From contig UQKO01000007.1 in the NCBI GenBank assembly GCA_900541575.1, positions 1-64,000 on the forward strand: a stretch of DNA of 64,000 nucleotides. The letters are read 5' to 3'. The translations under genes were made by a program, and so were the position numbers. This document shows, one piece after another, positions 44,785-53,628 of this stretch (position 1 is its first letter; every line of letters starts with the position of its first letter). The notes beneath the pieces were generated by a model. That model made no database searches. It saw nothing but the letters and a program-made list of their open reading frames with translations, and had not been told where the DNA came from. The stretch is from an uncultured Prevotella sp. Its GTDB lineage: Bacteria; Bacteroidota; Bacteroidia; Bacteroidales; Bacteroidaceae.

Positions 44785-44987
44785 CGAAAAAAAGTTTGTT
44801 AATTACGTAAAGCTTTATTACTTTATTCTTACGTTTTTCATTCAAGCGGGCATTTTTCGAGAAGTAAAACAGGGAAGAGGCTTCTTCCTCCTTGTATTCT
44901 ATTTTCCCTCATTTCTATTCCTTCTTCCGCTTCGTTCTGCTTCATTTACTGTGAAGAGGGAGTCTATTTTATGAGATCTTCCAATCA

Positions 44988-45022
44988 AGTTCACAAAGTT
45001 GTGGACCACAACATTGTGAACT
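44988..45022. promoter_or_regulatory. 35-base operator palindrome over a promoter
   Basis: AGTTCACAA-a-GTTGTGG-a-CCACAAC-a-TTGTGAACT is symmetric about 45005 with 16 paired bases on each side and single unpaired bases. Its right arm contains the TTG (45014-45016) of the promoter for the ATPase remnant. Confidence 0.7.
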
Positions 45023-45044
45023 ACTTCTTTTCTCATTACCTTTG
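45014..45044 (+). promoter_or_regulatory. Promoter of the island ATPase gene
   Basis: TTG (45014-45016), 20 bases, TACCTTTG (45037-45044) matches the consensus. The -33 element lies inside the palindrome, so a bound protein would block it. The ATG is 23 bases downstream. Confidence 0.6.
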
Positions 45045-45066
45045 TGATCTAATTAAGTAAGGAGTA

Positions 45067-45418
45067 ATGATTATGGAGAAAGCTTTTGTATATGGTATGT
45101 CGGTCGGTGGTAATAACTTTACAGACCGAATTGAAGAAACCAAGCGTATCAAGCTTGACTTTGAAAATGGCGTTAATGTTATTCTTATATCTCCAAGACG
45201 CATGGGTAAGACCTCTCTTATAAAAAAGGTGATTTCCGAGATTGACAACCCTATGCTAACAATCGTCTATATGGACATATATGACTGCAGAAGTGAATAT
45301 GATTTCTATAACCGATTTGCTGAAACAATCATGAAGTCCACTGGCAACCATTGAGAAAGAGGGTATATTCCTTGCTGATAGTGTATTTGAGTTTTGGTTT
45401 AAAAGAGAAATGATGTAG
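45067..45418 (+). pseudogene. Internally deleted ATPase gene (archaeal-type AAA family)
   Basis: The first 92 codons encode the start of an ATPase of the type common in Bacteroidota mobile gene sets: AFVYGMSVGGNNFTDR, then Walker A region ISPRRMGKTSLIKK and TIVYMDIYD. The frame then closes at 45352-45354. From 45350, another frame reads IEKEGIFLADSVFEFWFKRE and stops at 45416-45418, which is the usual C-terminus of the same family. The central 200 or more residues are missing, so the gene is a deletion remnant. Base composition is AT-rich compared with the flanks. Confidence 0.72.
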
Positions 45419-45498
45419 TCTATAGCCGACACTGAGGTTTGCCATTCACCTGTTTAATAAATATCATTAATCAGTTTATTAACCAATAGACAGAAAAT

Positions 45499-46182
45499 AT
45501 GAACGAGTATAAAACAATAGACTCTCTTTTGAAGAAATTTGCTAATCCAATAAAAGAGGATTACGAAGCATTGGCAGTTAGTCTGATGAAAAACTTTTCC
45601 ATCGTCAAATGTGAAAAAGATAGTGAAGGAGTCAGAAACGTGAAGTACCGAATAGCTGATTTGGAAATATATCTATATTCAACAGACGATACTGAAGACG
45701 TAGTAACTTTGAATAGAGACTGTATCGAAGGGCAATGGTTCTTTCATCGATTTGGAGTAGATATCGCATTTCGCACTTTACGTGGAGATAACAATGAACT
45801 GATACGGTTTGGCGGTGTGCTGATTCGTGGATTGGAGAAGTACGAAAATGGAAAGCATGTCGGCAATATATCAGGTAGCCAAAGATGTTTGTTTGACATG
45901 TTTAATGCGTCAGATGATATGCCTAAACTTATTGAAGACAAACCTTTGGATCATATCGAGATATTCAATACTTATAGAGTAGAGAGTAAACCTCTAGCTT
46001 ATCGTTATTTCAAAGGCGGTGTTGATTGGCAAATGAAAAGAAAATACGTTTTTCAGACCCAGAAGACAACCAATGGGACAACCGAATATCACATATGGCA
46101 CGACTATAAGGATTTGCCAAAGAATATGTATGAAAACATTCCTAAAGATTTTGATGTAATAAAGAAAATATATCCAAGATAA
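45499..46182 (+). CDS. Unknown protein in the AT-rich island
   Basis: A 227-residue soluble protein with no signal peptide or membrane helix. I do not recognise the family. Segments such as VVTLNRDCIEGQWFFHRFGV and FGGVLIRGLEKYENGKHVGN suggest a compact alpha/beta enzyme-like fold; the phrase GGVLIRGLE is loosely similar to methylpurine-DNA glycosylases, but this is weak. Its stop is 3 bases before the deiminase-like gene, so the two are co-transcribed. AT-rich and unlike its neighbours, suggesting transfer. Confidence 0.65.
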   Translation: MNEYKTIDSLLKKFANPIKEDYEALAVSLMKNFSIVKCEKDSEGVRNVKYRIADLEIYLYSTDDTEDVVTLNRDCIEGQWFFHRFGVDIAFRTLRGDNNELIRFGGVLIRGLEKYENGKHVGNISGSQRCLFDMFNASDDMPKLIEDKPLDHIEIFNTYRVESKPLAYRYFKGGVDWQMKRKYVFQTQKTTNGTTEYHIWHDYKDLPKNMYENIPKDFDVIKKIYPR

Positions 46183-46185
46183 ATC

Positions 46186-46998
46186 ATGATTACTGATGAT
46201 CAAACAAACAAAGTTTACTTTTCTGAATATCTGAGGGCATACAAATGTTGGAAAAACATCAAAGAAGCGTTGCTTGAACATGAAATAAACTTCGAAATGC
46301 TGCCCAACACAAAAGATATATGGGTAAGAGATTTCATGCCGATTCAAAAGAATGTAAATTCTTTCATCGGGTATGAGTACAATCCAGATTATCTCAAAGA
46401 AGGACAACAGTACATCACACATGATGTGAAAAATTGCTTTGAATTCACGCACAACAATCTAATGATAATGGACGTCATCATAGATGGCGGCAATGTGATA
46501 AAGTGTAATGACAAAGTAATCATGACAGACAAGGTCTTCGTCGAGAACAAGGAGAAAAACCGTGAGTTCTTAAAGACGGTTCTCGAAGAAAGTTTTGGCT
46601 GTGAAGTTGTTTTCATTCCATGGGACAAAGCTGAGAAATGCGGACATTCAGATGGAATGGTACGCTATGTTGAACCAGGGCATATTGTAATAAACAATTA
46701 TGCAGATATAGATGAGCAACTTCGCGAAGAATTATTGAAGGTTTTGCGCCTACACTTTTCGAAAATAAGCGAGTTACAATATGGCAAGTATGTGCAAAAG
46801 AATAGTTGGGCGCATATTAATTTTCTTCGTGTTGGCAATTTCTTGCTTGTACCGCAAATAGGTATTGCCAGTGATACCGTGGCTATTGAACAATTGAAGG
46901 AGATATATCGAGACTGTGAAGTCGTGCCTTGTGAAGCAAAAGGCATTGTTGCTAAAGGTGGCGCTTTCAATTGTGTATCATGGAATATAAAAGAATAG
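46186..46998 (+). CDS. Agmatine deiminase / peptidyl-arginine deiminase-family protein, short form
   Basis: A 270-residue guanidino-group hydrolase-like protein. Catalytic elements of the family are visible: KDIWVRDFMP, IDGGNVIKCND, GHSDGMVRY (His154, Asp156) and a C-terminal GGAFNCVSW with probable nucleophile Cys263. The residue before the Cys is Asn where agmatine deiminases usually have His. It lacks about 50-70 N-terminal residues relative to agmatine deiminases. The upstream unknown gene is in the same transcript. Substrate uncertain. Confidence 0.75.
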   Translation: MITDDQTNKVYFSEYLRAYKCWKNIKEALLEHEINFEMLPNTKDIWVRDFMPIQKNVNSFIGYEYNPDYLKEGQQYITHDVKNCFEFTHNNLMIMDVIIDGGNVIKCNDKVIMTDKVFVENKEKNREFLKTVLEESFGCEVVFIPWDKAEKCGHSDGMVRYVEPGHIVINNYADIDEQLREELLKVLRLHFSKISELQYGKYVQKNSWAHINFLRVGNFLLVPQIGIASDTVAIEQLKEIYRDCEVVPCEAKGIVAKGGAFNCVSWNIKE

Positions 46999-47052
46999 CT
47001 AAGGTATAAAAAAGGATATAAAACCTCAGTACTACACACCTAATTAATGCCA

Positions 47053-47068
47053 TATATTTGTACCTTTG
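47053..47068 (+). promoter_or_regulatory. Double -7 element of the flippase promoter
   Basis: TATATTTG (47053-47060) is followed directly by TACCTTTG (47061-47068), both matching TAnnTTTG. The second would give a leader of about 70 nt. Confidence 0.45.
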
Positions 47069-47143
47069 CACGCAGCGTAGTTGTCGTAGTCAGTATCAAG
47101 ATTCTCAGACATTGCGCTTCACATCATCCGATTCATCCACCTC

Positions 47144-48586
47144 ATGACCACACCCTCACTCAAGGAAAAGACTGCCAAGGGACTGCTTTGGGGCAGCATC
47201 AATAGCGGAGCGCAGCAGGTGCTCAACCTCGTATTTGGTATCTTTTTAGCCCGTTTGCTCTCGCCTGCCGACTATGGCATGGTGGGTATGCTCACCATCT
47301 TCACGCTCATTGCCTCAACGCTGCAAGAGAGCGGCTTTATCTCGGGACTTAATAGGAAAGAAAACGTGACGGAGGACGACTATAACGCAGTATTTTGGTT
47401 CAACGTGCTTTGCAGCCTCACAGTTTACTTTATTCTATTCTTCTCGGCTCCGCTCATTGCCGCATGGTTTCGTCAGCCAGTACTAGTACCGCTCGCCAGA
47501 CTTTCGTTTCTGAGTTTTGTAATCTCTGCACTCAACACCTCACCGCGTGCATGGCTCTTCCGCAACATGCGTGTTCGCGAAACGGCCATTCTCTCTACTG
47601 TAGCCCTCATCGTGTCGGGCATTACGGGCATTGCGTTAGCATGGAACGGCTTTGCCTATTGGGGCATTGCCATTCAAAACCTCACCTTCTGTATCATGCT
47701 CACCGTGGGTAGTTGGTGGTATGCCGATTGGCATCCATCGCTACACATCAATCTTCGTCCGCTTCGCGGCATGATAGGCTATAGTTCGCGACTATTGGCC
47801 ACCAATATCTTTGCGCATATTAATAATAATCTGTTTAGTCTCTTCTTTGGCCGCCTCTATGGTGAAAAGACAGTAGGCTACTATAATCAAGCCAACAAAT
47901 GGACCACGATGGGATATACCATGCTGACGGGAATGGTATGGAGCGTGACGCAACCCCTTTTTGCTCGTCTGTCGTACAATGACCCCGAACGCATGCAGCG
48001 CGTATTTCGCAAAATGCTGCGATTCACGGCTTTTCTCTCTTGCCCCGCCCTATTTGGCCTAGCACTGGTAGCGCCAGAATTTATCACTATTGCCATTACC
48101 GACAAGTGGCTTACTTCGGCTCGACTCATGCAATTGCTCTGCGTAGGAGGAGCATTTGTGCCTATCTCATCGTTTTATTCCAACTTTATCGTAAGCCAAG
48201 GCAAGAGTAGCACATTTATGTGGAACACTATTGCGCTCTGTTTGGTACAGTTGTTGCTTCTCGTTGTCATGTACCCTTATGGTGTCACAGCAATGGTCGT
48301 TGCCTATATCTCGGCCAATACGCTTTGGCTCTTTGTATGGCACTGGTTCGTACAACGACTCATTCATTTGCGACTTATCGATGCATTGCGCGACGTACTT
48401 CCGTTTGCACTTCTTGCAGCAGTAGCAATCTTTGCTGCTTGGGGAGCCTCGCTCGCTGTGGCAGAGAATATCTATGCCAGTCTAGCAGTAAAGGTGATAG
48501 TAGCCGTCGCAGTATATGTGCTTCTGCTCCAATTGCTAGGAGCGCAGATTCTAAAAGAATGCTGGGGGTATATTTGGCGAAAGTAA
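47144..48586 (+). CDS. Wzx-like polysaccharide flippase (MOP superfamily)
   Basis: A 480-residue inner-membrane protein with 12-14 helices of the polysaccharide synthesis/lipopolysaccharide flippase type (GSINSGAQQVLNLVFGIFLA; ARLLSPADYGMVGMLTIFT). It moves lipid-linked sugar units across the membrane. No glycosyltransferases lie nearby, so it is an orphan member rather than part of a capsule locus; its glycan is unknown. Confidence 0.87.
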   Translation: MTTPSLKEKTAKGLLWGSINSGAQQVLNLVFGIFLARLLSPADYGMVGMLTIFTLIASTLQESGFISGLNRKENVTEDDYNAVFWFNVLCSLTVYFILFFSAPLIAAWFRQPVLVPLARLSFLSFVISALNTSPRAWLFRNMRVRETAILSTVALIVSGITGIALAWNGFAYWGIAIQNLTFCIMLTVGSWWYADWHPSLHINLRPLRGMIGYSSRLLATNIFAHINNNLFSLFFGRLYGEKTVGYYNQANKWTTMGYTMLTGMVWSVTQPLFARLSYNDPERMQRVFRKMLRFTAFLSCPALFGLALVAPEFITIAITDKWLTSARLMQLLCVGGAFVPISSFYSNFIVSQGKSSTFMWNTIALCLVQLLLLVVMYPYGVTAMVVAYISANTLWLFVWHWFVQRLIHLRLIDALRDVLPFALLAAVAIFAAWGASLAVAENIYASLAVKVIVAVAVYVLLLQLLGAQILKECWGYIWRK

Positions 48587-48695
48587 TCTGCGTTTCTGTT
48601 ACAGTCCGTCCCTAGACTTCGCTTGCCGACTGTACATAAAGCTTCATACTAACTCCATCAAGAATACAACTTTTTCACTTAACACTTGAGAACCT

Positions 48696-49376
48696 ATGTT
48701 ATATTGGATTCTTTTCATCGGCATCGCACTCATCAGCTATGCAGTGCAAGCCAACCTCAACAGCAAGTTTAAGAAATACTCTAAAGTGAACCTTGCTTCG
48801 GGCATGACGGGTTGCGAAGTGGCCGAGAAGATGCTTCGCGATAATGGCATCTATAATGTAAAAGTCACTTGCACACAAGGCTACCTAACCGACCACTACA
48901 ATCCCACCAACGCCACCGTAAATCTCTCGGAGAATGTCTACCACGGAACGTCTGTAGCAGCCGCTGCCGTAGCGGCCCACGAATGTGGCCATGCCGTACA
49001 ACACGCCGTAGCTTATGGACCACTCACGCTCCGCTCGGCTCTTGTACCCGTGGTATCCTTTGCTTCTAATTGGGTACAGTGGGTATTGTTAGCGGGTATT
49101 ATCTTGGTGCAAGCAATGCCTTCCATTCTTCTGATTGGCATTCTACTCTTCGCTATGACCACACTGTTTAGTTTTATCACTTTACCCGTAGAGATAGATG
49201 CTTCACGCCGCGCCACTGCATGGTTACAGCAAGCTGGCATCACCTCGGCCTACGATCAACCCATGGCAGTATCTGCCCTCCGCTCGGCAGCTTACACCTA
49301 CGTAGTAGCTGCACTCAGTTCGCTAGCAACGCTTGTCTATTATGTGCTTATCTTTATAAGTCGCAACGACGACTAG
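48696..49376 (+). CDS. Neutral zinc metallopeptidase (YugP type)
   Basis: A 226-residue membrane protein. An N-terminal helix (LYWILFIGIALISYAV) is followed by the zinc site H95-E96-C97-G98-H99 (AAHECGHAVQ) and then hydrophobic helices (LLIGILLFAMTTLFSFITL). This is the Zn_peptidase_2 pattern. The natural substrate is unknown. It lies 109 bases after the flippase and 118 before the cupin gene. Confidence 0.87.
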   Translation: MLYWILFIGIALISYAVQANLNSKFKKYSKVNLASGMTGCEVAEKMLRDNGIYNVKVTCTQGYLTDHYNPTNATVNLSENVYHGTSVAAAAVAAHECGHAVQHAVAYGPLTLRSALVPVVSFASNWVQWVLLAGIILVQAMPSILLIGILLFAMTTLFSFITLPVEIDASRRATAWLQQAGITSAYDQPMAVSALRSAAYTYVVAALSSLATLVYYVLIFISRNDD

Positions 49377-49494
49377 CGTTTCCCCAACAGCATCCGCCAC
49401 TTCTCCTCTCTCACCACAGCAACTATTCCTTAATATTATATCGTCCTCTTCCCCAAGACATTGGAAGAGAACTTCCTAAAAAACCAACCTCCCA

Positions 49495-49923
49495 ATGAAG
49501 ATTGACCAAGCATACATCGACCAATGCCTTGCCCAGGCGGCAGATAGTCCGCGATTACGCCAAGGTAAAGACTTTCGTAATTCTGCATCCGACACAAGTC
49601 AGCGATTACTCAATGCGCTGCTTCCCGACACGCAAGTGCCCATCCATCGTCACAGGACTACAAGCGAAACAGTGATTTGCCTATCGGGGCGTCTCGACGA
49701 GATTCTCTTTGAAGAGCAGATTGATCCGAACACTGGCCGTCACATTCTCCGCGAGACAGAACGCATTCATCTCTGTCCTGCAGAAGGATGTCATGGATGC
49801 CAAGTGCCGCAAGGAGCATGGCATAAAGTAGAAGTGATAGAGCCTTCCATCATCTTCGAAGCCAAAGATGGGCCTTATGCGCCTCCTAGTCCCGACGACG
49901 TATGGTCGGAGTCTGAAATATAA
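49495..49923 (+). CDS. WbuC-family cupin metalloprotein
   Basis: A 142-residue small cupin. Motif VPIHRHRTTSETVICLSGRL supplies two metal-binding His and a Glu, followed by a second half ending HLCPAEGCHGCQVPQGAWHK. WbuC proteins occur in O-antigen loci, but their activity is unproven. The gene is followed by a strong terminator. Confidence 0.82.
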   Translation: MKIDQAYIDQCLAQAADSPRLRQGKDFRNSASDTSQRLLNALLPDTQVPIHRHRTTSETVICLSGRLDEILFEEQIDPNTGRHILRETERIHLCPAEGCHGCQVPQGAWHKVEVIEPSIIFEAKDGPYAPPSPDDVWSESEI

Positions 49924-49949
49924 TTATTGTACACGCACGATTGCAGTAT

Positions 49950-49988
49950 ATGCCAGGCAGAGAACAAATCTGTCTGGCATTATTTTTT
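49950..49988 (+). terminator. Rho-independent terminator after the WbuC gene
   Basis: ATGCCAGGCAGA (49950-49961) pairs with TCTGTCTGGCAT (49969-49980), one G-U pair, 7-base loop, followed by TATTTTTTT. Confidence 0.85.
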
Positions 49989-50199
49989 TCGTTTGAGGCG
50001 AGGAAAAGAGATTCAGCAAAAAGCATGTACACGTTTCTCCACCTTTTAAACGTTTCCGACTTTTCTCTTTCCATCGCAGGATGAGTTTCCTTTTGTCTAC
50101 ACCACAAAACAAAAGGCAAAGCGATCCAAAAACGCTTCTGTTCCAAGCACATTATTCATTATGGTGTTGCGAATTTAAAGTATGATTCTTCCTTTAAAT

Positions 50200-50680
50200 T
50201 CCCTTTTCCCTCCTTTCCGTCTCTTAGATAGTGGGCAACATAACACCCCCATTATAAAGCCTTTTCTGTACGAAGATATACCCCTTCTTCTGAATGTCCA
50301 AATTATGCTCTCTGTATAGATGGATTTTTCCTCTTGCGAACAGAAGACTTCGTAAGCTGCGAACGGAATACTACAAACTTCTTCATTATCAAGCAAGAAC
50401 CTCGGTCATTCCGTTTCTTCTTGAAGACTTTCCCGTCGTTCACTGGGCGGTGAACGCTCTACCGCACGGCAGCGGTAGCTTTACCGAACGGCAGCGGCAG
50501 CTTTACCGGACGGCAGTGGTAGCTTTACCGGACGGCAGCGGTAGCTTTACCGGACGGCAGCGGCAGCTTTACCGGACGGCAGTGGTAGAGCTACCGAACG
50601 GCAGTGAACGATGAAATGATGAACATCCGTGAACGAGTAAATGGGTATCTGCGAACGGCAAGTACAAGATTCCAAGGCGT
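50200..50680 (-). repeat. Dispersed repeat element, copy 2 (inverted)
   Basis: Read on the minus strand this copy has the same order as 6829-7160: TTCGCAGATA and TTCACGGATG units (about 50665-50615), a 22-bp array (50610-50457), then GAAAGTCTTC, AAACGGAATG, TTGATAATGA, CGTTCGCAG and CCATCTAT blocks. The match is partial (roughly two of three bases by eye). No terminal inverted repeats like those at 6751 and 7292 were found, so the copy may be truncated. No gene is supported in 49990-51006. Confidence 0.6.
50457..50610 (+). repeat. Tandem array of seven 22-bp units
   Basis: Seven exact 22-base steps from 50457. Units 2-6 begin CTTTACCG, and units 1 and 7 differ mainly at their outer ends. The core alternates GGCAGCGGTAG, GGCAGCGGCAG and GGCAGTGGTAG. 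Reverse-complemented, a unit matches those at 6907-6994 (CTACCGCTGCCG ... CGGTAAAG). Confidence 0.9.
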
Positions 50681-50745
50681 TGTTCTGAAAGAACTTGAAG
50701 TTTCTTGGCATTCCGCAGAGCCGATAAATCAATAAAGACTTTAGA

Positions 50746-50772
50746 GTGGTCCTATAAATTCTGGATTATATG
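50746..50772 (+). repeat. Single copy of the GTGGTTCTATAAATTCTG repeat
   Basis: GTGGTCCTATAAATTCTGG with a following GGTACCCC, one mismatch from the form at 20875. It lies in the long gap upstream of argR. Confidence 0.6.
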
Positions 50773-50925
50773 GTACCCCATTCTGACTTGATTCAACACG
50801 TAAAACGGAAAAGCCAATAGAGACGGAAGCCAAATCTTACACACGACTCCGCATACATCCGCTCCTTATCAGAAAGATTATCCATCGTCTGTCGAACTAC
50901 CTAACCTTGCTCTCTCAAATGCATA

Positions 50926-50958
50926 CCGTGCATGGATTTGCAGAGTTTTTATGCACGG
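50926..50958. promoter_or_regulatory. Candidate operator upstream of argR
   Basis: CCGTGCAT (50926-50933) and ATGCACGG (50951-50958) are a perfect inverted repeat with a 17-base spacer, 60-95 bases upstream of the predicted argR transcription start. It does not match the E. coli ARG box. Confidence 0.35.
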
Positions 50959-51006
50959 ATTCTTATTTTTTGCTGAATAACGCGCTGATTATACAAGAAT
51001 AATACG

Positions 51007-51014
51007 TATATTTG
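51007..51014 (+). promoter_or_regulatory. -7 element of the argR promoter
   Basis: TATATTTG fits TAnnTTTG; the leader would be about 20 nt to the ATG at 51041. Confidence 0.5.
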
Positions 51015-51040
51015 CATCGAAATTTAAAGAACATACATAT

Positions 51041-51529
51041 ATGAGCAACAGACAGCAACGATTGGATATGCTAAGAGTGGTGCTCTCAAGCGGCACAGAG
51101 TTTGGAAGCCATGAGGAAATTCTCAGTGAACTCAAGCGAAATGGCTGGAACGTGACACAAGCCACACTCTCACGCGACTTGACAAAGCTCCGTGCAGCCA
51201 AGGTCCACTCCGCTGGGGGCTACCGATATATTCTGCCCGAAAGCCCCATGTATCAGCACACAGTGAAGCCCGACGTGGTGCCCCACTATCTGCGCAACTC
51301 AGGATTTCTGAGCATTGCCTTTTCTGGAAAGATGGCCGTACTAAAGACGCGACCAGGCTATGCCGCTGGCCTTGCCTCCGACATTGATGCACACAAGCTA
51401 CCTAGCGTGATTGGTACTATTGCAGGCGACGATACCATACTGATTATTGCGAATGAAACTTCCACACGAGAGCAGCTCACAGAAGAACTTGCACAGGCTG
51501 TACCCGCTATGCGTAGCATCCTATTATAA
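51041..51529 (+). CDS. argR: Arginine repressor
   Basis: A 162-residue regulator. The N-terminal winged helix ([38 protein letters not shown]) binds DNA; the C-terminal half has the [13 protein letters not shown] motif used for hexamer formation and arginine binding. It opens the arginine cluster and probably controls it and itself. Confidence 0.94.
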   Translation: MSNRQQRLDMLRVVLSSGTEFGSHEEILSELKRNGWNVTQATLSRDLTKLRAAKVHSAGGYRYILPESPMYQHTVKPDVVPHYLRNSGFLSIAFSGKMAVLKTRPGYAAGLASDIDAHKLPSVIGTIAGDDTILIIANETSTREQLTEELAQAVPAMRSILL

Positions 51530-51567
51530 GAACCATAACAAAAACAACATATAAGACCTATCCAACA

Positions 51568-52194
51568 ATGGAAGAATACGACGATGGAATCAAAGTAGTA
51601 GTGGCCGATGCAAGCCACGAGAAATACGTCGACACCATTTTAAAGACTATTACAGATGCCGCCAAGGTGCGCGGCTCGGGCATTGCTAGCCGTACCCATG
51701 AATATGTGGCTACGAAGATGAAGGAGCGCAAGGCAATCATCGCCCTCTATGGCGAAGAATTTGCAGGATTCTGCTATATCGAAAGCTGGGAGAATAAGCA
51801 CTATGTGGCCAACTCGGGTCTGATTGTCGTACCCAAGTTCCGTGGCCACCATCTTGCCACACGCATCAAGCGTCTCGCCTTTTCGCTAAGCCGCGTACGT
51901 TGGCCACAGGCTAAGATATTCGGCCTTACGAGTTCAGGGCCTGTCATGCGTATCAACACCTCTCTAGGCTACGTGCCTGTGCCTTTCAGCGAATTGACGC
52001 AAGACGATGAATACTGGAAAGGATGCGGCACCCCTGAAGCTCCTTGTTGCATCAATTGCGACGTGCTCGCTCGTACGCATCGTAAGTATTGCGTATGCAC
52101 AGGCATGCTCTTCGACCCTGCCCGTCACCCCAACACTCCGCTGCCTGTGGAGATTCCGCAAGATGTACTTGATTTCATCAAGACACACGAGTAA
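51568..52194 (+). CDS. GNAT acyltransferase of the arginine cluster, probable N-acylglutamate synthase
   Basis: A 208-residue GNAT-fold enzyme. The acyl-CoA-binding turn is VVPKFRGHHLATRIKRLAF. Its C-terminal part is unusual, with a Cys cluster (CCINCDVL, KYCVCTGM) that may bind a metal. Placed 38 bases after argR and before argG, it probably performs the first step (N-acetyl- or N-succinylglutamate synthesis). From memory, the matching gene of Bacteroides thetaiotaomicron has been assigned to N-succinylglutamate synthesis; this is not certain for this protein. Confidence 0.75.
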   Translation: MEEYDDGIKVVVADASHEKYVDTILKTITDAAKVRGSGIASRTHEYVATKMKERKAIIALYGEEFAGFCYIESWENKHYVANSGLIVVPKFRGHHLATRIKRLAFSLSRVRWPQAKIFGLTSSGPVMRINTSLGYVPVPFSELTQDDEYWKGCGTPEAPCCINCDVLARTHRKYCVCTGMLFDPARHPNTPLPVEIPQDVLDFIKTHE

Positions 52195-52317
52195 ACCACG
52201 CGAGCAACACCTCTCGAGGAATAAGTTACAAGCAATAAATGGTGCTTTCTGCCACGTTTAAGACTAGAGCAACCACTTGATGCTTGATTGCAAACACATT
52301 TAATATACGATAAGAAA

Positions 52318-53520
52318 ATGGCTAAGAAAGTAGTAGTCGCCTTCAGTGGCGGTCTCGACACCTCATACACGGTGATGTACCTCGCCAAAGAAAAAGGGTA
52401 CGAAGTATACGCAGCTTGCGCTAATACAGGCGGATTCAGCGCCGAACAGCTCAAGACCAACGAAGAGAACGCCTACAAATTAGGTGCAACAAAGTATGTC
52501 ACCCTCGATGTAACGCATGAATACTATGAAAAGAGCCTCAAATACATGGTGTTCGGCAACGTACTACGCAATAATGTATACCCCATCTCGGTATCCTCTG
52601 AACGCATTTTCCAGGGCATGGCCATTGCTCGCTATGCGAAGGAAATCGGCGCCGACGCCATTGCTCATGGCTCTACGGGCGCAGGCAACGACCAAGTGCG
52701 CTTCGATATGACTTTCCTCGTGATGTGTCCCGACATGGAGATTATCACACTTACACGCGATGGCAACCTCTCGCGCAAGGAAGAGATTGACTATCTAAAC
52801 CAACATGGCTTCAAGGCCGACTTTACCAAACTTAAATATTCTTACAACGTAGGTATTTGGGGCACTAGCATCTGTGGCGGCGAGATTCTCGATTCCGCAC
52901 AGGGACTGCCCGAAACGGCTTACCTCAAACAAGTGACTAAGCATGGTACGGAACAACTGAAGCTCACCTTTGAAAAGGGAGAACTCAAGGCCATCAACGG
53001 CGAACGCTACGACGACCCCATTCAGGCCATCTGCAAGGTGGAGGAGATTGGTGCAGCCTATGGCATTGGCCGCGACATGCACGTGGGCGATACCATCATC
53101 GGCATCAAGGGACGTGTAGGATTCGAAGCCGCAGCACCTGCTTTGATTATCGGTGCCCACCGCTTCTTGGAAAAATATACGCTTTCAAAGTGGCAGCAAT
53201 ATTGGAAGGACCAAGTGGCCAACTGGTATGGCATGTTCCTCCACGAAAGTCAGTATCTCGAACCTGTCATGCGCGATATTGAAGCTATGCTCACCTCGTC
53301 GCAGCGCTATGTCAATGGTACGGTGATTCTCGAACTCCGTCCGTTGGGCTTCAGCACTGTGGGCGTAGATAGCCCCGACGACCTAGTAAAGACAAAGTTT
53401 GGCGAATACGGCGAAACTCAAAAGGGCTGGACCGCCGACGATGCGAAGGGCTTCATCAAAGTGCTCAGCACGCCCCTCCGCGTATTCTATGCCAATCATA
53501 CCGATGGCGACGAAGCATAA
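52318..53520 (+). CDS. argG: Argininosuccinate synthase
   Basis: A 400-residue ATP-dependent enzyme joining citrulline and aspartate. The PP-loop is SGGLDTS (residues 10-16); GSTGAGNDQVRF and SICGGEILDSAQG are typical of ArgG. I chose ATG 52318 (MAKKVVVAFSGG) rather than 52288. It is third in the arginine cluster. Confidence 0.95.
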   Translation: MAKKVVVAFSGGLDTSYTVMYLAKEKGYEVYAACANTGGFSAEQLKTNEENAYKLGATKYVTLDVTHEYYEKSLKYMVFGNVLRNNVYPISVSSERIFQGMAIARYAKEIGADAIAHGSTGAGNDQVRFDMTFLVMCPDMEIITLTRDGNLSRKEEIDYLNQHGFKADFTKLKYSYNVGIWGTSICGGEILDSAQGLPETAYLKQVTKHGTEQLKLTFEKGELKAINGERYDDPIQAICKVEEIGAAYGIGRDMHVGDTIIGIKGRVGFEAAAPALIIGAHRFLEKYTLSKWQQYWKDQVANWYGMFLHESQYLEPVMRDIEAMLTSSQRYVNGTVILELRPLGFSTVGVDSPDDLVKTKFGEYGETQKGWTADDAKGFIKVLSTPLRVFYANHTDGDEA

Positions 53521-53534
53521 ACCTATTATATAGG

Positions 53535-53555
53535 GTGGTTTATAAATTCTGATAT
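53535..53555 (+). repeat. Single copy of the GTGGTTTATAAATTCTGA repeat
   Basis: GGGTGGTTTATAAATTCTGA lies between argG and argC, differing from the 20875 form by loss of two bases. It is within a probable operon. Confidence 0.6.
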
Positions 53556-53628
53556 AGAAGTTTAGGAGTAAAAAGGAGACTTCCTCTCCACTCCTAAACT
53601 TTTCACATTTCAACATCCCTTTTTCCCC

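Noticed and set aside
50457..50610. Possible CRISPR array
   Set aside because: The units are contiguous 22-base repeats with no unique spacers, and no cas genes are nearby.
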